From Legionellales bacterium (GTDB lineage: Bacteria; Pseudomonadota; Gammaproteobacteria; Berkiellales; Berkiellaceae), in NCBI GenBank assembly GCA_023266435.1, contig JAHFQF010000135.1, positions 1-6,526 on the forward strand: a stretch of DNA of 6,526 bases, in the 5' to 3' direction. A program made the position numbers and the translations under genes. The notes under the pieces were generated by a model. That model was not told where the DNA came from, did not search any database, and worked only from the letters and a program-made list of their open reading frames with translations. Below, in pieces: positions 1-6,100 of this stretch (the first letter of the stretch is position 1; the number at the start of each line of letters is the position of its first letter).

Positions 1-470
1 GAAAGAGAAAAGGGATCAAACGCACTCTCAACAATAGGAAGTAGCGCAATTTCCATCGGCATATTGCGTTTCTCAACACTTTCAACGATTAAATACAAAA
101 AAGGCGCCGCCCGGTCTGCTAAAACCTGTATTTGATTCGGATAAGCGCGATATTGGCGAATATAATGCGCCACTTGAGGGTGATTCGGATTGACCTCAAA
201 AGAGAGACCTTTTTGAATACGGAACCATAAACTTGCTTGCAGCGTCTCGGAAGCTTCCATTTCTGGTTCAAAATCAGCCCAGGTTAGTTTATTTAATACA
301 GCAGGTGGCGGCGCAAACACTGTGTCATCGTTTGCCGCTTCTAGGGTGGACTGACCAACAAGATCATCCGCCAAGGATTGGACTGTTTTTTGAGGGATAT
401 CTGAGCATGCAATAACTAACACGCAAACAAGTCCGCTGATTAGGATTTTCAACCAGTTAATTAATAACAT
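1..470 (-). CDS. mltD: Membrane-bound lytic murein transglycosylase D, N-terminal part (runs off left edge)
   Basis: MltD is an outer-membrane lipoprotein that cleaves the MurNAc-GlcNAc bond of peptidoglycan, leaving 1,6-anhydro-MurNAc ends. The reading frame was translated by hand from the minus strand: 156 full codons are visible and the frame is open at the window edge, so the rest of the SLT domain and the LysM repeats expected in this family are not seen. Residues 1-21 form a hydrophobic signal peptide ending in a lipobox (V19-I20-A21-C22). Ser follows the cysteine rather than Asp, which fits outer-membrane sorting. Residues 135-153 (RNMPMEIALLPIVESAFDP) match the start of the MltD SLT domain closely, and E148 is the expected catalytic glutamate. 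The ATG at 470 is the first start after an in-frame TGA directly before it; its Shine-Dalgarno is weak. The gene lies 35 bases downstream of gloB on the same strand, the order also seen in E. coli. Confidence 0.93.
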   Translation of the reverse strand, partial: MLLINWLKILISGLVCVLVIACSDIPQKTVQSLADDLVGQSTLEAANDDTVFAPPPAVLNKLTWADFEPEMEASETLQASLWFRIQKGLSFEVNPNHPQVAHYIRQYRAYPNQIQVLADRAAPFLYLIVESVEKRNMPMEIALLPIVESAFDPFSL

Positions 471-504
471 TCAATGTAAGTTACTATACTAATTACGAAT
501 TAAG

Positions 505-533
505 ATTATAACGTATTTTTCCAGGCTCTTAAA
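505..533 (-). promoter_or_regulatory. Candidate mltD promoter overlapping the gloB stop
   Basis: On the minus strand a perfect -10 box TATAAT (505-510) overlaps the gloB stop codon, with TTTAAG (528-533) 17 bases upstream as a poor -35 (3 of 6 matches). It would start transcription about 25-30 bases before the mltD ATG. A second AT-rich hexamer, TATAGT, lies at 483-488. mltD may therefore have its own promoter as well as readthrough from gloB. This rests on consensus matching only. Confidence 0.35.
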
Positions 534-1291
534 GCTGTAAAAATGGATAAGGGATGGTTGTCTGAAATATTTTCGTTATATTTCAATGTGTTATGAATTA
601 GGCTGTTTTCCTGTGTGCGCAAAAAAGGGTTGATTTGCAGCTCAAGCGCCACGGTGCTTGGTAAAGTAGGCAAATCCTGCGCTCGCAGTGCTTCACAGAT
701 TTTTTGATGCTTAATTATTTGTTGGTTTTCTGGCTCTAATAATTGTGCAAATTTAAGGTTACTGAGCGTATACTCATGACCACAATAGAGGCGAGTATGC
801 GGGGGCAGCGTTTTGAAACGTTCGAGAGAATGGAAAAGTTGTGTTGGAGTTCCTTCAAAAATGCGACCACAACCTGCCGAAAACAACGTGTCACCACAAA
901 AAACGAGATCAGAATGTACATAGGCAATATGTCCCAAAGTATGGCCGGGAATCTCCCAGACCTCAAAAGCACAATCTAATGTTGTTAGGTGTACCCGCAT
1001 GCCTTCGGACAATGCATGGGTACGCTCGGTGATGTTTTCTTTGGCGGGCCCATAAACAATGAGATCAGGAAAGGCTTGTTTGAGTAAGGATATCCCGCCT
1101 TGATGATCGGCATGATGGTGTGTGATTAAGATAGCATCTAGGGTGAGTTGATGGGCAGCCAGCGCGTTAAGCACAGGTGCTGCGTCACCAGGATCTACCA
1201 CAACAGCATGAGGATTGTGTGCTTTGTGTAACAACCAAATATAGTTATCTTTAAATGCTGAAATAGGGGTAACTTGTAGCTGATTTTGCAT
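506..1291 (-). CDS. gloB: Hydroxyacylglutathione hydrolase (glyoxalase II)
   Basis: GloB hydrolyses S-D-lactoylglutathione to D-lactate and glutathione, the second step of methylglyoxal detoxification in the cytoplasm. The 261-residue protein is full length for the family. It has a metallo-beta-lactamase fold with the complete binuclear metal site: T57-H-H-H-A-D-H63 (H58, H60, D62 and H63 as ligands), H117 in PGHT, the bridging D134 in CGDTLFSAGCGR, and H172 in CGHEYT. The glyoxalase II C-terminal substrate-binding domain is present (CGRIFEGT at 141-148, NPFLR at 221-225). The ATG start gives the usual N-terminus 'VTPISAFKDNYIWLL'. The gene is transcribed divergently from the methyltransferase gene and precedes mltD by 35 bases, probably in one operon. 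Nothing in the protein looks damaged. Confidence 0.97.
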   Translation of the reverse strand: MQNQLQVTPISAFKDNYIWLLHKAHNPHAVVVDPGDAAPVLNALAAHQLTLDAILITHHHADHQGGISLLKQAFPDLIVYGPAKENITERTHALSEGMRVHLTTLDCAFEVWEIPGHTLGHIAYVHSDLVFCGDTLFSAGCGRIFEGTPTQLFHSLERFKTLPPHTRLYCGHEYTLSNLKFAQLLEPENQQIIKHQKICEALRAQDLPTLPSTVALELQINPFLRTQENSLIHNTLKYNENISDNHPLSIFTALRAWKNTL

Positions 1292-1367
1292 GTGATTTTT
1301 AGAGTGGTTAAATGATGGGCGAATGCGTCATACTATAGCGAAGTGGCACAAGAGACACAAATAAGTT
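1292..1367. promoter_or_regulatory. Divergent promoter region between gloB and the methyltransferase gene
   Basis: This 76-base gap must contain the promoters for both the leftward gloB-mltD unit and the rightward methyltransferase-rnhA-dnaQ unit. The core TACTATA (1331-1337) can be read as a -10 on either strand. Rightward it is TACTAT (1331-1336) with TTAAAT (1308-1313) 17 bases upstream. Leftward it is TATAGT (1332-1337) with TTGTGT (1355-1360) 17 bases upstream. Both -35 boxes are weak (3 of 6 matches each). If both are used, the two polymerases would compete for the same bases. This is inferred from consensus matches only. Confidence 0.4.
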
Positions 1368-2252
1368 ATGTCATCATCTAATAAAAACACAACTGCGCAT
1401 TGGCTCAGCCAAACGCACTACGCTGCATTACGTGAGCGTGAGTTACATCACTTGGAGATGATTATTCCACGTTTGTTTGGCTACCACTTAGTGCATTTAG
1501 GTCACCCAGATTTTGCAGCCTGGGCTGACAGTAGTTTAATTTTGCATCGATGTCGCACTTCTCCACATCAATATCCGGTGCCTGAGGAGGGCGCTGTTTG
1601 TGCGTACCCAGAAGCCTTGCCATTCAAAACACAATGCATTGATGTGTTACTATTAACACACTTGTTAGAAAGCTGCTCAAACCCTAAGGCCGTGTTACGA
1701 GAAGTCTATAGAGTGTTATTACCCTATGGGCATGTGGTCATTACAGGCATCAATCCTTGGAGTTGGGTTGGCATTAGGCACCGTGTAAGAGGATCTAAGA
1801 AGCGGACGGCCTCACAAACGTTGCTTAGCTTGCATCATGTGATTGATTGGTTAGATTTATTAAATTTTCAGATTTTAGAGACGCGAACCTTTGATGGTAC
1901 AGTGCCGACTTCATGGCATGGAAGAAAATTGTATCAACTCAAACAATTACTGCCTTCTTTTGCGACAGGGTATATGATCTTAGCTGTCAAAAAAACAGTA
2001 GGGCTTACCCCCATTCGTCCTAAATGGTCCAGAGAAAAAAAGCTGATTTGGGCCGATGATTTGGCCGCGCCTTTGAAAAAACAATCAATGATAACTAATA
2101 ATAAGGAGAGAGGACTGAGTGAGGTCAGTAGTGTATGCCTATACGGATGGTGCTTGTCGTGGAAATCCTGGCCCAGGTGGCTGGGGCGCTTTGTTACGTT
2201 GGCAAGATCAAGAAAAAATGATTTCTGGGGGAGAGCAAGCAACTACCAATAA
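1368..2252 (+). CDS. YafS-like SAM-dependent methyltransferase; 3' end probably frameshifted
   Basis: This is a class I SAM-dependent methyltransferase-like protein of the family found between gloB and rnhA (YafS in E. coli); its substrate is unknown. Family-like segments are LPFKTQCIDVLLLTHLLE (84-101), the helix NPKAVLREVYRVLLPYGHVVITGINPWSW (105-133) and a C-terminal KLYQLKQLLPSFATGYMILAVKK segment (187-209). The glycine-rich motif I is degenerate (LVHLGHPDFA, 41-50), as is common in this family. The frame is 294 codons, but relatives are about 240 residues from memory, and codons from about 251 on merely read the start of rnhA out of frame. The out-of-frame stop triplet TAATAATAA (2096-2104) sits just before the rnhA ribosome binding site. 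One extra A in the A6 run at 2076-2081 would end the protein there at 243 residues. The start codon has only a weak Shine-Dalgarno. The gene probably leads the operon with rnhA and dnaQ. Confidence 0.85.
   Translation: MSSSNKNTTAHWLSQTHYAALRERELHHLEMIIPRLFGYHLVHLGHPDFAAWADSSLILHRCRTSPHQYPVPEEGAVCAYPEALPFKTQCIDVLLLTHLLESCSNPKAVLREVYRVLLPYGHVVITGINPWSWVGIRHRVRGSKKRTASQTLLSLHHVIDWLDLLNFQILETRTFDGTVPTSWHGRKLYQLKQLLPSFATGYMILAVKKTVGLTPIRPKWSREKKLIWADDLAAPLKKQSMITNNKERGLSEVSSVCLYGWCLSWKSWPRWLGRFVTLARSRKNDFWGRASNYQ
2103..2110 (+). promoter_or_regulatory. Ribosome binding site of rnhA
   Basis: AAGGAGAG is the strongest Shine-Dalgarno in the window. Its AGGAG core (2104-2108) ends 10 bases before the GTG at 2119, which supports that GTG as the rnhA start. 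A second in-frame GTG at 2131 is possible but would be farther from this site. It directly abuts the triplet of TAA codons at 2096-2104. Confidence 0.75.
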
Positions 2253-2559
2253 TCGTATGGAATTAATGGCGGCAATAGAAGTATTTCGGGCTTTAAAAAA
2301 ACCTTGTATCGTTCATGTCACAACAGACTCTCAATATGTTAAAAAAGGCATCACTGAATGGATTTCAGACTGGAAAAAGAACGGATGGAAAAATAGCCAA
2401 AAAAAACCTGTCAAAAATCAAGATTTGTGGCAATTGCTAGATTCATTGGTTGTTGAGCATGACGTGCATTGGCATTGGATCAAAGGACATGCTGGGCATG
2501 TGGAAAATGAGATTGCAGACACATTGGCAAGAGAAGCCGTACCCCCTGATGAGGATTAA
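2119..2559 (+). CDS. rnhA: Ribonuclease HI
   Basis: RNase HI cuts the RNA strand of RNA:DNA hybrids and so removes R-loops and helps clear primers in the cytoplasm. The 146-residue protein matches E. coli RNase HI almost without gaps. All catalytic residues are present at the same numbers as in E. coli: D10 (YTDGACRGNPGPGG), E48 (NNRMELMAAI), D70 (TTDSQYV), H124 (KGHAGH) and D134. The basic substrate-binding handle is also present (WKKNGWKNSQKKPVKN, about 85-100). The start is a GTG with an AGGAG site 10 bases upstream. The first 134 bases overlap the extended methyltransferase frame, probably because that frame has lost its stop. Two bases separate its stop from dnaQ on the same strand; in E. 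coli these two genes are divergent. Confidence 0.98.
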   Translation: MRSVVYAYTDGACRGNPGPGGWGALLRWQDQEKMISGGEQATTNNRMELMAAIEVFRALKKPCIVHVTTDSQYVKKGITEWISDWKKNGWKNSQKKPVKNQDLWQLLDSLVVEHDVHWHWIKGHAGHVENEIADTLAREAVPPDED

Positions 2560-2561
2560 TT

Positions 2562-3242
2562 ATGCGCCAAATCATATTGGATACAGAAACCACAGGTCTA
2601 TCCCCCAGTCAGGGGCATCGTGTCATCGAAATTGGTTGTCTTGAAGTCATTAATCGACGTTTAACCGGTAAGCATTGGCATTATTATTTAAACCCCGAGC
2701 GTGATATTGATCCGGGCGCCGAGCGAGTACATGGGATTAGTCGAAAATTCTTAAAAGACAAGCCCTTGTTTAAAAACTTATTTAAAGAATTTTTAGATTT
2801 TTTAGAAGACAGTGAATTAATTATTCATAATGCCCCTTTTGACATTGGATTTTTAAACTCAGAATTAGCTTTAGTCCAGGCGCCGATTACAGATATCACC
2901 AGTATTTGCTCCGTGATTGACACCTTGGCGCTTGCTCGAGAAAAACACCCAGGCCAGAAAAACAATCTGGATGCGCTCTGTAAACGTTATAATATCAATA
3001 ATGAACATCGGACACTGCACGGCGCCCTAATGGATGCTGAGATTCTAGCCGAAGTATATTTCATTATGACAGGCGGGCAAAATAACTTGGCATTTTCTAG
3101 GGAAAACACGCAAAGTGGTGCTGAAAAAAAATTAGCAGAAAAGGCGTTGGGCGCTAATGAAGACATCTTGGTGTTGATGGCTACACCCGAGGAAGCACAT
3201 GCCCATGAGTTGTTCATGGAAAAACTGAATGGAAAAAATTAA
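2562..3242 (+). CDS. dnaQ: DNA polymerase III epsilon subunit (3'-5' proofreading exonuclease)
   Basis: Epsilon removes mispaired bases at the primer end as part of the Pol III core (alpha-epsilon-theta). The 226-residue protein carries the DEDDh exonuclease set: D7 and E9 (ILDTETTGL, Exo I), D94 (HNAPFDIGFLNSEL, Exo II), and H153 with D158 (TLHGALMDAE, Exo III). After the nuclease domain, TGGQNNLAF (170-178) aligns with the TGGQTSMAF of E. coli epsilon, whose QTSMAF is its beta-clamp-binding motif. A flexible linker then leads to a C-terminal segment (about 200-220, DILVLMATPEEAHAHELF) that corresponds to the alpha-binding tail. The protein is somewhat shorter than the 243-residue E. coli form. 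The ATG lies two bases after the rnhA stop, so translational coupling is likely, and the 3' end overlaps the following flavoprotein gene by 14 bases. Confidence 0.97.
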   Translation: MRQIILDTETTGLSPSQGHRVIEIGCLEVINRRLTGKHWHYYLNPERDIDPGAERVHGISRKFLKDKPLFKNLFKEFLDFLEDSELIIHNAPFDIGFLNSELALVQAPITDITSICSVIDTLALAREKHPGQKNNLDALCKRYNINNEHRTLHGALMDAEILAEVYFIMTGGQNNLAFSRENTQSGAEKKLAEKALGANEDILVLMATPEEAHAHELFMEKLNGKN

Positions 3243-4428
3243 AGACATAGTGATCATTGGTGCTGGCCCCGCAGGATTAATGGCTGCTGAAGTGCTGGCA
3301 AGCGTTTGCCATCATGTTGCGGTCTATGATCGCATGCCAAGTGTTGGCCGAAAATTCCTCATGGCGGGTCGTGGCGGGCTAAATCTGACACACAGTGAGC
3401 CGCTCGAGAGATTCGTTACCAGATATCATGAGACAGAGAGTTGGCTAGCGCCTTATATAAAATCTTTCACCCCGGATGATTTGAGGCGATGGTGCGAAAG
3501 TTTGGGCCAAGAAACTTTTATCGGTAGCAGCGGACGTATATTTCCTAAAGCCATGAAAGCTGCTCCGCTATTACGTGCGTGGCTGAACAGATTAAATGGT
3601 TCTGGCGTTAAGTTTCACCTGAAGCACAACTGGCTTGGCTGGCAGCATGATAAACTTAAATTCACTGATGCTGAAGGCAAAGAGATATTGGTTACGGCTG
3701 ATGCAACCATGCTCGCATTGGGGGGAGCATCCTGGCCTAGGTTGGGTTCGGATGGCAGCTGGATGAATATATTGAAAGAGCAGGGCCTGGATATATCGCC
3801 TCTGCGTCCATCTAATTGTGGATTTGAGACCAACTGGTCAAAGTATTTCAGCGATAAATTTGCAGGGACTCCTTTGAAGTCCGTAGCCGTTATGCATGAA
3901 GAGCACTCACGCAAGGGTGAGCTTATGATAACTAAAACAGGCATTGAAGGTGGCGCGATATATGCGATATCCTCTTCGCTGCGCGAGGCAATCATTAAAC
4001 ACAAGATGGCTGTATTAAGGCTAGATCTATCCCCCAACCTTTCGATAGATGCACTTAGTCAAAAGCTTGCTGCTCCACGCGGAGATAAATCCCTCAGCAC
4101 TTATCTGAAGAGACTGGGGTTTTCATCTGTGGCGATAAGCCTGTTGTATGAAACGAATTCAAAAGATAAAATTACACAAGCGACGCCTTGCGAACTTGCG
4201 AAGTTAATTAAATCGGTGCCTATAATGCTGACAGCCACCAGCGGTATCACTCGCGCCATCTCATCGGCAGGTGGGATAAAGCGCAGCGAGCTGGATGAGC
4301 ATTTCATGCTGGTTAAAAAACCCAACGTTTATGCGATCGGCGAGATGCTAGATTGGGAAGCGCCAACAGGTGGGTATTTACTACAGGCCTGTTTCAGCAC
4401 CGCAGTTGCTGCTGCAAAAAACCTATAA
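3229..4428 (+). CDS. TIGR03862-type FAD-dependent flavoprotein (HI0933/BaiN-like)
   Basis: This is a 399-residue FAD/NAD(P)-binding oxidoreductase of the HI0933/YhiN superfamily, closest in motifs to the TIGR03862 subgroup; its substrate is unknown. An N-terminal Rossmann motif IVIIGAGPAGLMAAE (7-21) binds the ADP part of FAD. The family segment VGRKFLMAGRGGLNLTH (39-55) follows, then ALGGASWPRLGSDGSW (163-178), SGITRAISSAGGI (338-350) and the C-terminal FAD-binding GEMLDWEAPTGGYLLQACFSTA (371-392). No signal peptide or membrane segment is evident, so it is probably cytosolic. The ATG overlaps the dnaQ 3' end by 14 bases in another frame, which suggests translational coupling. The DUF1653 gene begins 7 bases after its stop. 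The pair is not part of the conserved gloB-dnaQ neighbourhood known to me and may have joined it later. Confidence 0.9.
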   Translation: MEKIKDIVIIGAGPAGLMAAEVLASVCHHVAVYDRMPSVGRKFLMAGRGGLNLTHSEPLERFVTRYHETESWLAPYIKSFTPDDLRRWCESLGQETFIGSSGRIFPKAMKAAPLLRAWLNRLNGSGVKFHLKHNWLGWQHDKLKFTDAEGKEILVTADATMLALGGASWPRLGSDGSWMNILKEQGLDISPLRPSNCGFETNWSKYFSDKFAGTPLKSVAVMHEEHSRKGELMITKTGIEGGAIYAISSSLREAIIKHKMAVLRLDLSPNLSIDALSQKLAAPRGDKSLSTYLKRLGFSSVAISLLYETNSKDKITQATPCELAKLIKSVPIMLTATSGITRAISSAGGIKRSELDEHFMLVKKPNVYAIGEMLDWEAPTGGYLLQACFSTAVAAAKNL

Positions 4429-4435
4429 GGTCAAT

Positions 4436-4672
4436 ATGATAGAAAAAGGTATGTACCGCCATTACCGGAATGGGCAATTATATGAGGTGCTTGGTATCGC
4501 ATATAATGCAGATAATGATGTTATCAGTGAGCCATTAACAAAACCCTATGTGCTTTATCGCCCGACGTATGATGATTCGACCTGGGTGCCGCCGTTGGCA
4601 CAATTCAATGATGAGCTGGAGCATGAGGGCCGTACAGTAAGGCGCTTCACCAAGATTGAGCAGGAAATTTGA
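4436..4672 (+). CDS. DUF1653 domain protein
   Basis: This small 78-residue soluble protein consists almost wholly of a DUF1653 domain. It shows the family pattern of an N-terminal G-x-YRHY-x-NG-x-x-YEVLGIA (5-22), a central YVLYRPTYDDSTWVPPLAQF (38-57) and a C-terminal RTVRRFTKI (66-74). Function is unknown; no catalytic residues are established for this family. I chose the ATG at 4436 rather than an upstream in-frame start at 4370. It has an AAGG Shine-Dalgarno (4427-4430) five bases away, it begins at the family's usual N-terminus, and the longer version would overlap the flavoprotein. The insertion 'NADNDVISEPLTKP' (25-38) between the first two strands is longer than in many relatives I recall. 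The gene follows the flavoprotein by 7 bases and is probably co-transcribed, ending the rightward operon. Confidence 0.88.
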   Translation: MIEKGMYRHYRNGQLYEVLGIAYNADNDVISEPLTKPYVLYRPTYDDSTWVPPLAQFNDELEHEGRTVRRFTKIEQEI

Positions 4673-4707
4673 ACTTTCAGATATCAGGCCTATCTACTTG
4701 AAAGTAG
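4673..4707 (+). terminator. Overlapping inverted repeats after the DUF1653 stop
   Basis: ACTTTCA (4673-4679) begins directly after the stop codon and is complementary to TGAAAGT (4699-4705). The second arm also lies inside a near-perfect palindrome, CTACTTGAAAGTAG (4694-4707). The two hairpins exclude each other. Neither is followed by a T-run, so a classic intrinsic terminator is not shown; the position at the end of the rightward operon suggests a role in 3'-end formation or mRNA stability. Confidence 0.3.
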
Positions 4708-4713
4708 GAGGCT

Positions 4714-4790
4714 GTCATTGCGAGCGCAGCGAAGCAATCCAGGCTTCGGTTGCTAGATTGCTTCGTCGGGAGTACCCTTCTCGCAATGAC
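4714..4790. repeat. Palindromic dispersed repeat (MITE/REP-like)
   Basis: This is a 77-base inverted-repeat element in the convergent gap between the DUF1653 gene and rlmL. The outer arms are GTCATTGCGAG (4714-4724) and its exact complement CTCGCAATGAC (4780-4790). The inner arms are CGAAGCAATC (4730-4739) and GATTGCTTCG (4756-4765), extendable by AG/CT past one C-A mismatch. The sequence matches from memory a widespread 'TCATTGCGAG...GAAGCAATCC' class found in many copies in several bacterial genomes, including intracellular lineages. It has no coding capacity, so any movement would need a transposase elsewhere. Only one copy lies in this window. It folds as a long hairpin followed by CCTTTTCC, so it could also act as a terminator for the convergent genes. 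Confidence 0.85.
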
Positions 4791-4854
4791 GACCTTTTCC
4801 TAAAAGCAAAGTAGAACGAGTATACATCAGTTGGCGGTAGTATAGTTCAGACTG

Positions 4855-4874
4855 GCTTAGGAACGTAAGCGTTC
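4855..4874 (-). terminator. Weak hairpin(s) just after the rlmL stop
   Basis: Two overlapping short inverted repeats lie 7 bases past the rlmL stop (read on the minus strand): GAACG/CGTTC (4861-4865 with 4870-4874, loop of four) and GCTTA/TAAGC (4855-4859 with 4866-4870). No T-run follows on the minus strand. The position suits a terminator, but the structure is small and this is a weak call. Confidence 0.2.
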
Positions 4875-4881
4875 AAATAGT

Positions 4882-6060
4882 CTATGATGTCTTACGACCG
4901 GAGCCTTGATACATTTCATATTTTAATAATCGGCATTCGATTGGCCCATTAAATAACACAAAGCGGCGAGTTGGCTTTAGATGAATGGCTTTCGCCAACT
5001 CGAGATTCCCTGCTAAGACATAAGCAGTCCAACCAGGGAATTGCTGTTTAAAGCGATCTCCCATGAGCCGATATAAGTCTTTTAAAGTTTCTTCGTCACC
5101 CAAACGCTCTCCGTATGGCGGGTTAATCACCAAAATGCCTTGCTCAGCAATGGGTGTACAGTCAGAAAATTCTTGTTGAGAAAAGTGCACAATCCCCTCA
5201 AGCGCTGCTTTTTTGGCATTGAGTGTTGCTAACGCTACCATTTTAGGATTGTGGTCATAGCATTGAATACGAGGGCAATGGTTGGGATTGCGAATCAGAA
5301 TATCGTTGGCCTCTTCAACCAGGCGGCGCCAGAGAGAGGGCACGTGACCTTGCCAGCCTTGAAAACCAAAGTACTTTCTATTCAGCGCTGGGGCGCGTTT
5401 TTGTACTATCCAACCCGCTTCAACGCCCAGAGTCCCTGAGCCACACATGGGATCAACCAAGGCAGGGGTATCGGCGTTAAAACCTGTTAATTGTAAAATA
5501 CCAGCAGCCAAATTTTCTTTGAGTGGTGCATCACCACCGCTTTGATCTCTATAGCCTCGTTTATGTAAACTTTCGCCAGCCAGATCAATACTTACATGGG
5601 CTTCATTATGATAGAGATAAACATTGATACGCACATCAGGATGAAACGTATCTACCGTAGGGCGAGCCCCAAATTTTGCTCTAAATTGATCCACAATGGC
5701 ATCTTTGACCTTCAACGCAGCGTAATGGCTGTGGGTAATCTGGGAGCTGGATAGATTAAAATCTACACAAAAGCTGCTATCCTCAGTCATGTGATCAGAC
5801 CAGTCAATGGATTCAATACCCGCATACAAAGCTTCTGGCGTATAGGCGTCAAATGCCTTTAAAAACAATAAAACGCGATTAGCGATGCGCGACCATAAGC
5901 AAAAACGATAAGCCATCTCCAAGGTTCCCTCGCAGGAAATACCACCCTGGAAGTGGGATAGGGTAGCTGGGGCGCCTAGGGTTTTTAACTCCTCGGCCAA
6001 GCATTCCTCTAGACCTTTACTTGTCGTAATAAAAAAAGAATAGGGCGCTTGTTGAGTCAT
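4882..6060 (-). CDS. rlmL: 23S rRNA m2G2445 methyltransferase RlmL, stand-alone form
   Basis: RlmL methylates N2 of G2445 in 23S rRNA using SAM during large-subunit assembly. The 392-residue protein aligns with the N-terminal half of the E. coli RlmKL fusion (about 700 residues); the RlmK half that makes m7G2069 is absent. An N-terminal ferredoxin-like segment (1-45) and a THUMP RNA-binding domain (about 46-160) are followed by the methyltransferase domain. This has DLAGESLHKRGYR (159-171), SAM motif I DPMCGSGTLGVEAG (203-216), catalytic motif NPPYGERLG (313-321) and the family C-terminus NGPIECRLLKYEM (371-383). The ATG start is supported by AAGGA (6069-6073) eight bases upstream and a good promoter beyond it. 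It faces the DUF1653 gene tail to tail. The protein ends where the RlmL half normally ends, so it looks complete rather than truncated. Confidence 0.93.
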   Translation of the reverse strand: MTQQAPYSFFITTSKGLEECLAEELKTLGAPATLSHFQGGISCEGTLEMAYRFCLWSRIANRVLLFLKAFDAYTPEALYAGIESIDWSDHMTEDSSFCVDFNLSSSQITHSHYAALKVKDAIVDQFRAKFGARPTVDTFHPDVRINVYLYHNEAHVSIDLAGESLHKRGYRDQSGGDAPLKENLAAGILQLTGFNADTPALVDPMCGSGTLGVEAGWIVQKRAPALNRKYFGFQGWQGHVPSLWRRLVEEANDILIRNPNHCPRIQCYDHNPKMVALATLNAKKAALEGIVHFSQQEFSDCTPIAEQGILVINPPYGERLGDEETLKDLYRLMGDRFKQQFPGWTAYVLAGNLELAKAIHLKPTRRFVLFNGPIECRLLKYEMYQGSGRKTS

Positions 6061-6100
6061 GCCAGGTGTCCTTGAATGCTAAATGAGTAAGTTTAGGGGC

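Noticed and set aside
233..415. 60-codon plus-strand open frame near the left edge.
   Set aside because: It lies opposite the mltD frame, which has a lipobox and clear family motifs; its composition is not protein-like.
736..1032. Several open frames of 63-78 codons inside gloB on both strands.
   Set aside because: They overlap the metal-binding core of an intact gloB gene and resemble no family.
1934..2242. 102-codon minus-strand frame across the methyltransferase/rnhA junction.
   Set aside because: It is antisense to two clear genes, has no ribosome binding site and no recognisable domain.
3615..4037. 140-codon minus-strand frame inside the flavoprotein gene.
   Set aside because: The sense strand encodes conserved FAD-binding motifs across this stretch; the antisense frame is a by-product of its codon use.
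4370..4435. Upstream in-frame start giving a 100-residue DUF1653 protein.
   Set aside because: The extension overlaps the FAD-binding C-terminus of the flavoprotein and lacks a ribosome site, while the ATG at 4436 has AAGG five bases upstream and the family's usual N-terminus.
4833..4880. tRNA-like stretch: ATAGTTCAG...GG...GAACG resembles the D-arm of a tRNA (GTTC/GAAC stem, GG in the loop).
   Set aside because: The anticodon stem does not pair (TAAGC against TAGTC), no T-arm or CCA follows, and acceptor complement is missing. It could be a decayed fragment but is more likely chance.
4673..4881. Possible CRISPR or phage attachment site in the convergent gap.
   Set aside because: There is one inverted repeat only, no regularly spaced direct repeats, and no integrase or tRNA gene nearby.
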